Shown here: positions 32,540 to 41,644 of the stretch, in pieces
How the letters are laid out: each line of letters opens with the position of its first letter
Position numbering within the stretch: position 1 is the first letter of the stretch
Source of the DNA: Gudongella sp034004165
GTDB lineage: Bacteria; Bacillota; Clostridia; Tissierellales; Tissierellaceae
Assembly: GCA_034004165.1 (NCBI GenBank)
Contig: JAVEXI010000006.1
Coordinates: 1 to 55,682 of the forward strand
Length of the DNA: 55,682 bases
Direction: 5' to 3'
Position numbers and translations under genes: made by a program
Notes under the pieces: generated by a model
What the model was told of the DNA's origin: nothing
Seen by the model: the letters and a program-made list of their open reading frames with translations, nothing else
The model's database searches: none

Positions 32540-34315
32540 ATGAAAAAACTTATGACCGGAAACGAAGCGATCGCAAGAGGTGCTTACGAAGCCGGCTGTT
32601 TGGTAGCCGCTGCATATCCAGGAACACCTTCGACTGAGATCCTTGAAAACGTTTCCACATATCCGGAAATCTATTCCGAGTGGTCTACAAATGAGAAAGT
32701 AGCTGTTGAAGTTGCAGCTGGAGCGGCAATTGCTGGAGCAAGATCCATGGCTGCTATGAAGCACGTAGGCTTAAACGTTGCAGCTGACCCACTATTTTCA
32801 GCAGCATACGAAGGAGTAAACGGTGGATTCGTCATTATAACAGCTGACGAACCTGGAATGCACAGTTCGCAGACTGAGCAGGACAATAGATACTATGCTC
32901 AGGCAGCAAAAATTGCCTTGGTGGAGCCTTCCGACAGCCAGGAATGTAAGGACTACATGAAGGCAGCTTTTGAGATATCAGAGAAATTCGACACCATAGT
33001 TCTTTTCAAAATTACCACCAGAATAGCTCACAGTAAGGGCATTGTTGAGTTAGGTGAAAGAGAAGAAGTAGGGGTTAAAGACTATACTAAAGATGTTAAG
33101 AAATACATAATGATGCCAGCTCACTCAAGAGTGAAGCACATAGAGATGGAAACTGAGAGAATTCCAGCATTGAGAGAATTCTCAAATACAACAGACCTTA
33201 ATAGAATCGAGTGGAACGACAGAAAGATTGGTATAGTTACTGCAGGTGCCAGCTACGTGCACGCAAAAGAAGTATTTGGAGATTCTGCATCTTACCTAAA
33301 AATCGGCTTTGGATGGCCTATGCCAGACGAAAAGATCAAAGAGTTTGCTGCAGGTGTCGAGAAACTGTATGTAATAGAAGAAAATGAGCCTTACATGGAA
33401 ACATTCATAAAAGCTATGGGAATTCCTTGTACAGGAAAAGAAATCTTCTCAGTTTGTGGAGAAATCAGCCCACAGATTATCAGAGAAGTAATGCTTGGTG
33501 AAAAAGCTGAAGATGGCTACGAAATAGATATAAATGTTCCAGGAAGACCACCTGCACTATGCGCAGGATGCCCACACAGAGGAATTCTGTATGAGATTGG
33601 CAAATATAAGGCAAAGACTGTAGTGACAGGCGACATTGGGTGCTACACTTTGGGTGCGCTTGCTCCGCTTAACGTTGGAGATACATCCATTTGTATGGGT
33701 GCTGGAATAACAGCTGGTATAGGCTTTGACAAAGTCAATAAAATGGCTGGAAGAGAGAAAAAGGTGTTTGGCGTAGTTGGAGACTCAACTTTCTTCCACT
33801 CAGGTATGACCGGCCTGGTTAATGCTGTCTATAATAAGAGCAATATGGCAGTTGTAATCCTGGACAACAGAATTACAGCGATGACAGGACATCAGGAGAA
33901 CCCAGGAACTGGTAAGACTATAACTGGAATTGAATCTCCACAGGTTGACTTGGAAGGTTTAGTAAAAGCCATAGGTATTAAAGAAGAAAATTTAAGAGTC
34001 ATCGACCCATATGACATGTCTGCAAATAAGGAAGCCGTAAAAGCTGCATTGGTCGCTGAAGAACCATTTGTAATTATTACTAAGCAGCCATGCGCACTTA
34101 TTAAAGATGTACAAAAAAGAAGAGCTAATCTCTACTGCGAAGTGAACCAGGACAAGTGTACACAATGTAAAACTTGCCTGAGAATTGGTTGTCCAGCTAT
34201 ATCCATGAAAGATGGAGTAGTGAGTATCGACCCAGTAGAATGCAATGGCTGTCAAGTATGTCTGCAGGTTTGTCCGTTCAATGCTATAGAAGCTTTTGGG
34301 GAAGAGGTGAAATAG
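32540..34315 (+). CDS. iorA: Indolepyruvate:ferredoxin oxidoreductase alpha subunit
   Basis: 591 residues. The N-terminal pyrimidine-binding half begins LMTGNEAIARGAYEAG and has AYPGTPSTEI. The ThDP/Mg-binding half contains CAGCPHRGI, GDIGCYTLG and VVGDSTFFHSGM (about 413). The C-terminal domain holds two 4Fe-4S clusters (CTQCKTC ... GCP and CNGCQVCLQVCP). With IorB it oxidises aryl pyruvates (from Trp, Phe, Tyr) to aryl-acetyl-CoA and CO2 and reduces ferredoxin. The iorB start follows the stop directly. This marks aromatic amino-acid fermentation. Confidence 0.96.
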   Translation: MKKLMTGNEAIARGAYEAGCLVAAAYPGTPSTEILENVSTYPEIYSEWSTNEKVAVEVAAGAAIAGARSMAAMKHVGLNVAADPLFSAAYEGVNGGFVIITADEPGMHSSQTEQDNRYYAQAAKIALVEPSDSQECKDYMKAAFEISEKFDTIVLFKITTRIAHSKGIVELGEREEVGVKDYTKDVKKYIMMPAHSRVKHIEMETERIPALREFSNTTDLNRIEWNDRKIGIVTAGASYVHAKEVFGDSASYLKIGFGWPMPDEKIKEFAAGVEKLYVIEENEPYMETFIKAMGIPCTGKEIFSVCGEISPQIIREVMLGEKAEDGYEIDINVPGRPPALCAGCPHRGILYEIGKYKAKTVVTGDIGCYTLGALAPLNVGDTSICMGAGITAGIGFDKVNKMAGREKKVFGVVGDSTFFHSGMTGLVNAVYNKSNMAVVILDNRITAMTGHQENPGTGKTITGIESPQVDLEGLVKAIGIKEENLRVIDPYDMSANKEAVKAALVAEEPFVIITKQPCALIKDVQKRRANLYCEVNQDKCTQCKTCLRIGCPAISMKDGVVSIDPVECNGCQVCLQVCPFNAIEAFGEEVK

Positions 34316-34885
34316 ATGACAAAGAGAATACTTATGGTTGGCGTCGGAGGCCAGGGAACCATCCTCGTATCAAAGATACTTTCAGAAGGTTTGATAGATG
34401 AGGGCTACGACGTTAAAATGGCTGAGATACACGGTATGGCACAAAGAGGTGGAAGCGTAACCACTCAGATAATATATGGCGATAAAGTTTACTCACCAAC
34501 TGTTAATAAAGGCGAAGCTGATATTTTAGTATCATTCGAAAAGTTAGAAGCTTTAAGATATGTACCCATGCTTAAAAAAGGTGGCAAGCTTATTGTAAAT
34601 GATGTTGAAATCTGGCCACTGCCTGTATTAGCTGGACTTGATGAGTATCCACTTGGAGTTATGGAGGGCATCAAAGAAAATCTTGAAAACGTTATTTCTG
34701 TCAATGCAAGAGAGGTTGCTGAAGAGATTGGCGAACCGCGATCAGCCAACATTGTACTGTTTGGATTGATGGTAAAAGCTCTTGGACTTGAAGGAATTGA
34801 CTGGGTTTCTAAAATAAAGAAGTATTTACCTGAAAAAGTTCATGAAGTTAACGTAAAGGCGTTTGAAAAAGGCTTAAGTTTATAA
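34316..34885 (+). CDS. iorB: Indolepyruvate:ferredoxin oxidoreductase beta subunit
   Basis: 189 residues of the pyruvate-ferredoxin oxidoreductase gamma-domain type, with the N-terminal MVGVGGQGTILVSKILSEG and AQRGGSVTTQI elements. It completes the IorAB heterodimer. The start is adjacent to the iorA stop, so translation is coupled. Normal length. Confidence 0.95.
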   Translation: MTKRILMVGVGGQGTILVSKILSEGLIDEGYDVKMAEIHGMAQRGGSVTTQIIYGDKVYSPTVNKGEADILVSFEKLEALRYVPMLKKGGKLIVNDVEIWPLPVLAGLDEYPLGVMEGIKENLENVISVNAREVAEEIGEPRSANIVLFGLMVKALGLEGIDWVSKIKKYLPEKVHEVNVKAFEKGLSL

Positions 34886-34889
34886 TATA

Positions 34890-34930
34890 ATATAAGGTGC
34901 TGCATTATGTTGTGGCACCTTATATTTGAT
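34890..34930 (+). terminator. Intrinsic terminator after iorAB
   Basis: ATAAGGTGC (34892-34900) and GCACCTTAT (34915-34923) pair perfectly around a 14-base loop, then ATTTGATTG. The following 140 bases to the V-ATPase promoter are AT-rich with no visible gene or structure. Confidence 0.75.
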
Positions 34931-35073
34931 TGTTAAGAATATGTAACAGATTTAAAAACTGGAGATATCCGGAGAAAAATTAAAGAAATGAGAGCTGTAA
35001 ATAGAAGTTAGTGTTTTAACAAACAATGATGCTGATTTCTTTCGATTGCTGTCATTTTCGTTACGTTTGTCAA

Positions 35074-35101
35074 TTGTCATAAATTCCTATTAGAGTATAA
35101 T
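35074..35101 (+). promoter_or_regulatory. Promoter of the V-type ATPase operon
   Basis: -35 TTGTCA (35074-35079), 16-base spacer, perfect -10 TATAAT (35096-35101). A second TTGTCA stands 7 bases upstream. The first ATPase gene starts 25 bases later. Confidence 0.7.
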
Positions 35102-35125
35102 TAATAGGGTTAAGGAGTGATAAAA

Positions 35126-35452
35126 ATGAATGAAATCACGCAACAGATCATCAATCTGGACAAAGAAACAGTTGCTCTGCGTTCCAAGTATGAAGAGTTG
35201 CTGAGAAAAAAGAAGCTCGAAGGTCTCGATGCGCTCCAAAGACTGGAGAATGACCTGATGAAAACTTATATGGAGGAGGGAGAACAGGCTTATCAGGAGA
35301 TAATGCAAAAGTCAGATATAGATCAGTCAGAACCTGGAAAAGCAGAAGTCGAATGGAAGCACAACATGCAAAATATCGACGACGTGTATAACGAGGTCAA
35401 AGAAGAACTGATTGAGAGTCTGTGGAAAGAAATACTGTCAGGCGAAGAATAG
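35126..35452 (+). CDS. V-type ATPase coiled-coil stalk subunit (G/H type)
   Basis: 108 residues from ATG 35126 (TTAAGGAG upstream). Almost entirely charged helix (about 1-62 and 75-105) with heptad-like leucines, no membrane segment. Its position as first gene of the operon matches the small peripheral-stalk subunit (NtpF/AtpH) that pairs with subunit E. Sequence conservation in this subunit is weak, so the call leans on context. Confidence 0.7.
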   Translation: MNEITQQIINLDKETVALRSKYEELLRKKKLEGLDALQRLENDLMKTYMEEGEQAYQEIMQKSDIDQSEPGKAEVEWKHNMQNIDDVYNEVKEELIESLWKEILSGEE

Positions 35453-35461
35453 AGGGATAGA

Positions 35462-36517
35462 ATGGCAAATGAAAGACGATTTTCTGCAATAAACACAAAA
35501 TTAAGAGTAATGCGCTCTCGCTTTCTGGATGATTCTGATTACATAGCTCTTATGGAAAAAGAAAGAGTAAGTGACCAGGTCCAGTATCTGAGGGATCACA
35601 CTGATTACGGGCAGGTATTGTCTGAACTGCATGACCTCGAAGACATTCAGCAGGTACAGATTGAACTTGACAGATTCCTCATAATCCAATTTAAAAAGAT
35701 ACTGAAGTATTTCACCGATAACTATGAGAAATTTTACAGGGCCTACATGTTCAGGTTTGAGACTGAAGACCTGAAGCTCTATCTAAGGTCACTTGCCAGA
35801 GGGGAAGACCTTGCTAAGTTTGAGGATGCCAGTATGATAAGGGGAGAATACTACAGTTTCTCTTATGACAAGCTCAAAACTGCAAAATCTCTGGATGATT
35901 TCATTGAAAAGCTGAAGGGAACCAAGTTTTACGACGTATTGTATCCTTATAGGCACGAAGATTATTCGAGGCTACTGTTCTACATGGAGATGAACCTTGA
36001 CAGAATGTACTTCAGTGAGTTGTTTGAGAGTACCAGCCTTCTAGGTAAGACAGACAGAAAGATATACACTGATTTTCTGGGAGAAAATATCGACCTTTTG
36101 AATATTGAATGGATATACAGAGGACTTAAATTTTATAATCTTATGCCTGAGGAGTTAATCAACTACACTCTTGCCAATGGGAAGCTATATAAATACAGAG
36201 ATCTGAAAGATTTGTGCTATGGAGATATAGAGAACCTTAAGGCATCGGTCGAAAAATCCCCATATAAAGAGTTGGTTAGCGAGGAGAAAGACATTGACCT
36301 ATTTATGAAAATCAGGCTGCAAAGACACCTTTACGATATGTTCAAAAATACTTTTACAAAAGGAAAACTGGATCTGTCCATTTCAAATGCATATCTGCAT
36401 CTGCTTGAATTTGAGATCCACGATATAGTCTCAATACTTGAGGCAAAAAAATATGGATTATCCTATTATGAGGCTAAGGAATACCTCATAAGGACGATAA
36501 AAGGAAGTGATGAATAA
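35462..36517 (+). CDS. atpC: V-type ATPase subunit C (d-like, AC39 family)
   Basis: 351 residues, mostly helical, with the family start FSAINTKLRVMRSRFLDDSDY and internal repeats of the three-lobed C/d subunit (for example FETEDLKLYLRSLARG near 100 and LDLLNIEWIYRGLKFYNL near 216). It caps the rotor ring and links it to the central stalk. The last base of its stop is the first base of the subunit I start. Confidence 0.92.
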   Translation: MANERRFSAINTKLRVMRSRFLDDSDYIALMEKERVSDQVQYLRDHTDYGQVLSELHDLEDIQQVQIELDRFLIIQFKKILKYFTDNYEKFYRAYMFRFETEDLKLYLRSLARGEDLAKFEDASMIRGEYYSFSYDKLKTAKSLDDFIEKLKGTKFYDVLYPYRHEDYSRLLFYMEMNLDRMYFSELFESTSLLGKTDRKIYTDFLGENIDLLNIEWIYRGLKFYNLMPEELINYTLANGKLYKYRDLKDLCYGDIENLKASVEKSPYKELVSEEKDIDLFMKIRLQRHLYDMFKNTFTKGKLDLSISNAYLHLLEFEIHDIVSILEAKKYGLSYYEAKEYLIRTIKGSDE

Positions 36518-38460
36518 TGTCCGTAGAAAAAATGGCGATAATGAACATCATTGGGCGGGTAGAAGATGTCGATTATGTATTAAAAGACATCCTAAATTCC
36601 GGCAAAGTCGACCTTGTTGACGCTATGACTCAGATTGAAGAGAATAACTTTCTTTTTGACGTAAGTGATGACAACATTGATAGATTGCTGGATCTCAATA
36701 ACATTACTACCTTCAACAAAGATGAGCGCTATGATGAACTCCTAAAAAAAGGAGAGAATCTTAAGGTTATTCTCGGTATAGATCAGGATGCTGATGTACC
36801 AGAGGCCAAAATTGAAATGAATAGTGAGGACATCCTGAAAGAGCTCGAAAGTATCTGTGACAAAACACATGAGCCCAACACACAGCTTGAAGCATTGAAT
36901 AAAGAACTCGATTACCTCGAAAATTTCTATGCTAACAGTTTTAAAGAGCTCAAAGAGTTTTCTGTCCCAATAGGTGCACTTCGGGATATGGAGTACTTTA
37001 ATTTCAAAATGGGAATCCTGACAAAAGAAGACCGTAACAAACTTAAGAAAAACTATGAAAACATCCTGGCAATTATCCTTCATACAGGGACAAGTGCCGA
37101 TGGTGAAGTTTATTTTGTTCTGTATCCTGCAACTCTTGAAGAAGAGATGAAGAGGATTTTAAGATCTCTAAACTTTAGAGAGATAAATATCCCACAGGCT
37201 TATTCTGGAACACCTGTAGAAATAAGAGACCAGATTCTCAAGAATAAAGAAAGATTGAGAGAAGAAATAGAGGGTCAGGAATCAAAAATTCTCGAGATAA
37301 AGAATAAATACAGCACGAGGATACATCATCTTATAAGTCAGGTTAAGCTATTATCTAAGCTTGATGAAATAAAAGAAAAAATCGCGTTTTCCAAGAGATT
37401 TTTCTATATGTCCGGCTGGGTTGCAAAATCCGACAAAGCTGAGATGACTGAGATCCTTGGGAAAAACAGTGAAACTCTCGTGATATTTAAAGATGAGACA
37501 ACTTTGCAACCACCGACGAAACTCAAGAACAATTGGTTCTTTGAACCATTTGAATGGTTGGTAAACCTGTACGGTACTCCGAGGTACAACGAGCTGGATC
37601 CAACTCCGTTTGTAAGCCTTTCCTACATGCTTCTGTTTGGAATCATGTTTGGAGACCTTGGTCAGGGAATTGTATTTATAATAGCAGGCTACTTCCTGTC
37701 TAAGAAAATGAGGCTGTTTGGTGGTCTGATTTCAAGGCTTGGAATAGCATCGAGTATATTCGGAATCCTTTACGGCGCAGTATTTGGGATAGAGACTATC
37801 CTCCCGACGATATGGATGAAGCCCTTTGAAAACGTCAACGACATTTTGATGTTTGCCATAGGAGTAGGTATATTTGTGCTATTGGTAGCATATGTGTTTG
37901 GAATAATAAATGCACTTAAAAGAAAAGATATCGAAGAGGGTTACTTTGGTCATGCAGGTATAGCTGGATTAATTCTCTACGTAACAATGCTTATACTGGT
38001 TGGGGGCGGCCTGTTAGGCATAAAGATATTGCCAACACCAGTAGGAGTTGGAATAGCTATACTTGCGCTTCTTGCAATAGTATTCAGACTTCCACTTACA
38101 CATTTAATAGAAGGCAAGAGACCTCTTCACGGAGGAGACGTTTCAGGCTACTATGTTGAAGCAGTATTCTCATTGATCGAGACATTCTTAGCAATGCTCA
38201 GTGGAACGGTTTCTTTCATAAGGGTCGGGGCATTTGCACTTACACACGTTGGTTTGTTCCTAGCTTTTGAGACAATAGGACATATGATGGGCTCAGCTGC
38301 TGGAAACATAATCATGATGGTAGTAGGAAATATATTCATAATCGGGCTTGAAGGTCTGATAGTATTTATACAGGGTATGAGATTACAGTATTACGAACTG
38401 TTTAGCAGGTACTACCAGGGCGATGGAAGAGAATTCAATCCAATAAGCCTTAAAAATTAA
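36517..38460 (+). CDS. atpI: V-type ATPase subunit I (a-like)
   Basis: 647 residues. The N-terminal cytoplasmic half (about 1-350) has long coiled-coil arms; the C-terminal half has about seven or eight membrane segments beginning at SYMLLFGIMFGDLGQG. The key arginine of the ion path is expected in SFIRVGAFALTHVG (about residue 565), where it is visible. It forms the stator half-channels against the K ring. Confidence 0.95.
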   Translation: MSVEKMAIMNIIGRVEDVDYVLKDILNSGKVDLVDAMTQIEENNFLFDVSDDNIDRLLDLNNITTFNKDERYDELLKKGENLKVILGIDQDADVPEAKIEMNSEDILKELESICDKTHEPNTQLEALNKELDYLENFYANSFKELKEFSVPIGALRDMEYFNFKMGILTKEDRNKLKKNYENILAIILHTGTSADGEVYFVLYPATLEEEMKRILRSLNFREINIPQAYSGTPVEIRDQILKNKERLREEIEGQESKILEIKNKYSTRIHHLISQVKLLSKLDEIKEKIAFSKRFFYMSGWVAKSDKAEMTEILGKNSETLVIFKDETTLQPPTKLKNNWFFEPFEWLVNLYGTPRYNELDPTPFVSLSYMLLFGIMFGDLGQGIVFIIAGYFLSKKMRLFGGLISRLGIASSIFGILYGAVFGIETILPTIWMKPFENVNDILMFAIGVGIFVLLVAYVFGIINALKRKDIEEGYFGHAGIAGLILYVTMLILVGGGLLGIKILPTPVGVGIAILALLAIVFRLPLTHLIEGKRPLHGGDVSGYYVEAVFSLIETFLAMLSGTVSFIRVGAFALTHVGLFLAFETIGHMMGSAAGNIIMMVVGNIFIIGLEGLIVFIQGMRLQYYELFSRYYQGDGREFNPISLKN

Positions 38461-38484
38461 CATTATATTTTAGGAGGAGATTTC

Positions 38485-38919
38485 ATGTCATTTATTTTAG
38501 TTTCAACAACAATTTTAGTGTTACTTACAATCGGAACAGGTGTATTCTACATTTACAAGGGAATTTCAGGAGAAAGAAAAAAGCTTAAGGGAATCCTGAG
38601 AACCAATTTGTTCGTATTTCTTCCACTTTTGATAGCGGCTGTTGTCATAATGGTACCACAGGCTATTAACGCAGAAACTGAAGGCGTAGCAGGTCTTCTT
38701 TCTTCAGCAGAAGGGCTCGGTTTCCTTTCAGCGGCAATTGCTACTGGTCTTGCAACACTTGGAGCAGGCTATGCAGTTGCAGTTGTTGGTTCAGCAGCAC
38801 TTGGCGCAGTTTCAGAAGATGCATCACTACTGGGTAAAACACTTATATTTGTTGGACTTGCTGAAGGTATCGCCATCTATGGACTTATCGTATCAATCAT
38901 GATTTTAGGAAGGCTGTAA
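38485..38919 (+). CDS. atpK: V-type ATPase subunit K (rotor ring c-like)
   Basis: 144 residues with four membrane segments. The second hairpin carries the ion-binding glutamate in FVGLAEGIAIYGLIVS (about residue 128). The first hairpin is divergent and has no acidic residue in its membrane helices, as expected of a duplicated V-type proteolipid with one site. I see no Gln in the TM3 stretch ATGLATLGAGYAVAVVG where a Na+-type ring has one, so ion specificity stays open. AGGAGG precedes the ATG. Confidence 0.93.
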   Translation: MSFILVSTTILVLLTIGTGVFYIYKGISGERKKLKGILRTNLFVFLPLLIAAVVIMVPQAINAETEGVAGLLSSAEGLGFLSAAIATGLATLGAGYAVAVVGSAALGAVSEDASLLGKTLIFVGLAEGIAIYGLIVSIMILGRL

Positions 38920-38921
38920 AA

Positions 38922-39227
38922 ATGAAGTCGCTTCTGATCAGTGATAACAGCGATACAATCATTGGAATGAGGCTTGCGAACATTGACGGAGTCCTTGCAC
39001 AGACTAGAGAAGAGATAACGACACACTTTTACAATGCTGTCGAAGACAAGGACATCGGCATTATCATTATTACTGAAAAAATCTTTGAAGAAATGAAAGA
39101 AGAGGTGCTGGAGCTTAAGAGGACAGGCAGCTCGCAGCTGATAGTGACGATACCTGACCGTTCCGGCCTTAAGGACAAGAATTTTATCATGAGATATATT
39201 AAAGAGTCCATAGGCATAAAAATTTAG
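38922..39227 (+). CDS. atpF: V-type ATPase subunit F (central stalk)
   Basis: 101 residues with the alternating alpha/beta pattern of subunit F (NtpG), including DIGIIIITEKIFEE and QLIVTIPDRSG. It starts 2 bases after the subunit K stop. It regulates the rotor shaft with subunit D. Confidence 0.9.
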   Translation: MKSLLISDNSDTIIGMRLANIDGVLAQTREEITTHFYNAVEDKDIGIIIITEKIFEEMKEEVLELKRTGSSQLIVTIPDRSGLKDKNFIMRYIKESIGIKI

Positions 39228-39238
39228 GTGGTGAACTT

Positions 39239-39868
39239 ATGATAACAGTTGAAGAAAAACTGGAGATTTTCCATAAAATCGTCTACAGGGAGGAAGAAGA
39301 GAAATTTTTGAAAGCCCTAGAGAATATGGAAGAGATGAATCAGAGCGCTCTGGAGGAAAAGAAAAAAGAACTCCTATCGCTTAGAGATGAAATAATTCGA
39401 AAAAAAGTCAGTATGGCTAAAATTGAAAGCAACGAAGCTTTAGCAAAAGCCATTGAAAAGAATAAAGCGCAGCTTAGACAGAAGAGAAGAGACCTACAGG
39501 ACCAGCTTATGAGCGAAATTCTTAAAAAAGCTGACCAGTTTGTCGAGACAGAAGAATACAGCGAGTACTTATGTGAACACATAGATAAGTATCTCAAAGA
39601 ATTTGAAAATGATGAAGTCGTACTTTTCGTCAGAGAAAGAGATAAAGAAGCCATCAAAGGCTGCATAATGGGTCTTGTAGCAGTTACAGGAAAGAAATTC
39701 ACTATAGAAACCATGGATGACGAAAAAATTGGCGGATTTGTAATAAGTGATTCTGAGAGAACTTACAATATTGACCATTCGCTTAAGACTCTAATAGAAG
39801 AAAAAGAATACACCATAGGCCAAAGGCTCAGTTTAGCCCTGGGAAAGGCGGGTGAAGGCGATGATTAA
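39239..39868 (+). CDS. atpE: V-type ATPase subunit E (peripheral stalk)
   Basis: 209 residues: a long N-terminal helix (about 1-100, Lys/Glu-rich) and a C-terminal globular domain with the typical IGGFVISDSERTYNIDHSLKTL region near 162-183. GGTGG precedes the ATG. Overlaps the preferred start of subunit A by 8 bases. Confidence 0.92.
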   Translation: MITVEEKLEIFHKIVYREEEEKFLKALENMEEMNQSALEEKKKELLSLRDEIIRKKVSMAKIESNEALAKAIEKNKAQLRQKRRDLQDQLMSEILKKADQFVETEEYSEYLCEHIDKYLKEFENDEVVLFVRERDKEAIKGCIMGLVAVTGKKFTIETMDDEKIGGFVISDSERTYNIDHSLKTLIEEKEYTIGQRLSLALGKAGEGDD

Positions 39869-41633
39869 TCTGGTTGGTGAAATACAGATGATCAACGGCC
39901 CGGTAATTCTGGGCAGGAACATGACAGGTTTTAAGATGAGAGAGATGGTTATGGTCGGCAGCAAGAAACTCATTGGAGAAGTAATTGCTGTTGATGGTGA
40001 CTTCGGTACAGTGCAGGTCTATGAAGAGACCGAAGGCCTTAAAAGAGGCGAAGAGATTATCTCTACTGGAAAGCCACTTTCACTGAAACTTGGACCTGGA
40101 ATGCTGGGGAATATGTTCGACGGAATTCAAAGGCCACTGAAAAAAATCAGGGACGATCATGGAAGTTTCATTCCAGAAGGTATAGGTCTGATATCTATCG
40201 ACGAAGAAGCGCTTTGGGAGATAGAGTTTACGGTATCTGTAGGAGATTACGTTAACGAAGGCCATATATTTGGAAACGTTGAGGAGACTCCACTGATTAC
40301 TCACAGACTGATGGTTCCTGTAGGAGTTGAAGGTAAGATTTCCTGGTTGATTGCACCAGGTAAGTACAATATAAATCAGGTAGTAATGAAGGTAAAGGAC
40401 ATGAAAGGCGTGGAGCACGAAGTGACCATGCACCAGGAATGGCCTGTCAGGGTTCAAAGACCTGTTGAGGAGAGAATGCAGATAGATAAGCTGCTCATAA
40501 CAGGACAAAGGGTACTGGATATTTTCTTCCCGATTGCAAAGGGAGGAACAGCAGCTATACCAGGAGGCTTTGGTACAGGAAAGACTATGACTCAGCACCA
40601 GCTAGCTAAGTGGTCAGACGCAGACATCATAATTTACGTAGGCTGCGGAGAGCGTGGTAACGAGATGACCGAGGTACTCGAAGACTTTCCAAAGCTGATA
40701 GACCCTAAATCAGACAGACCTATCATGGAGAGGACAGTTCTTATAGCCAATACATCCAACATGCCGGTTGCTGCCAGAGAGGCATCAATTTACACAGGTA
40801 TTACTATGGGTGAATACTTCAGAGATATGGGCTACAACGTCGCTATAATGGCTGACTCAACATCCAGATGGGCAGAGGCTTTGAGAGAGATCTCAGGGCG
40901 TCTTGAGGAAATGCCTGCCGAAGAAGGTTATCCGGCATATCTTCCATCAAGACTGGCAGAGTTTTACGAAAGAGCTGGTTATGTTAAGACCCTTTCAGGT
41001 CTTGAAGGCTCAGTTACGGTTATAGGTGCAGTTTCACCAGCAGGAGGAGACTTCTCCGAGCCAGTAACAGAAAACACTAAGAGATTTGTAAATGTATTCT
41101 TAGGTTTGGATAGAGAGTTAGCTTATTCCAGGCACTATCCGGCAATTAACTGGCTGACCAGCTACAGTGGATACAGCGATATGATAAAGAAGTTCTACGA
41201 AAGAGAACTTAACGAGGACATCGAGGGAATTAGAAGCAGAATGCTCAACTTGCTCTATGACGAGAGCAGATTGCTGGAAATTGTACTTCTCGTAGGTGAA
41301 GACGTACTTCCAGACGATCAGAGGCTAATTCTTGAAATAGCCAGAGTTATAAAAATTGGATTCCTTCAGCAAAATGCATTCCATAAGGAAGATACATTCG
41401 TACCACTGAAAAAGCAGCTTGAGATGCTTAAGACAATAGAACTGCTTTACAACAGGGGGCTTCAGTCTGTAAAGAAGGGAATTCCGATTTCAAGAGTCAG
41501 AAATGCAGAGCTTTATGAAGAAGTTATTAAGATGAAATATACGATTTCGAACGATGAGTTAGAGAAATTTCAGAGCTTGAATACTATGATCAATGAATTC
41601 TACAACCAGTTAGAATCAGAGTATTCCAAATAG
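39861..41633 (+). CDS. atpA: V-type ATPase catalytic subunit A
   Basis: 590 residues from ATG 39861; an in-frame GTG at 39852 would sit in the ribosome binding region. The P-loop is GGFGTGKTM (about 234), the V/A-type insert lies at about 110-190, and the catalytic and arginine regions are in CGERGNEMTEVL and SRLAEFYERAGY. Normal length for the V/A-type catalytic subunit. Hydrolyses or makes ATP at the A/B interfaces. Confidence 0.96.
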   Translation: MINLVGEIQMINGPVILGRNMTGFKMREMVMVGSKKLIGEVIAVDGDFGTVQVYEETEGLKRGEEIISTGKPLSLKLGPGMLGNMFDGIQRPLKKIRDDHGSFIPEGIGLISIDEEALWEIEFTVSVGDYVNEGHIFGNVEETPLITHRLMVPVGVEGKISWLIAPGKYNINQVVMKVKDMKGVEHEVTMHQEWPVRVQRPVEERMQIDKLLITGQRVLDIFFPIAKGGTAAIPGGFGTGKTMTQHQLAKWSDADIIIYVGCGERGNEMTEVLEDFPKLIDPKSDRPIMERTVLIANTSNMPVAAREASIYTGITMGEYFRDMGYNVAIMADSTSRWAEALREISGRLEEMPAEEGYPAYLPSRLAEFYERAGYVKTLSGLEGSVTVIGAVSPAGGDFSEPVTENTKRFVNVFLGLDRELAYSRHYPAINWLTSYSGYSDMIKKFYERELNEDIEGIRSRMLNLLYDESRLLEIVLLVGEDVLPDDQRLILEIARVIKIGFLQQNAFHKEDTFVPLKKQLEMLKTIELLYNRGLQSVKKGIPISRVRNAELYEEVIKMKYTISNDELEKFQSLNTMINEFYNQLESEYSK

Positions 41634-41644
41634 TGGGTGATAGG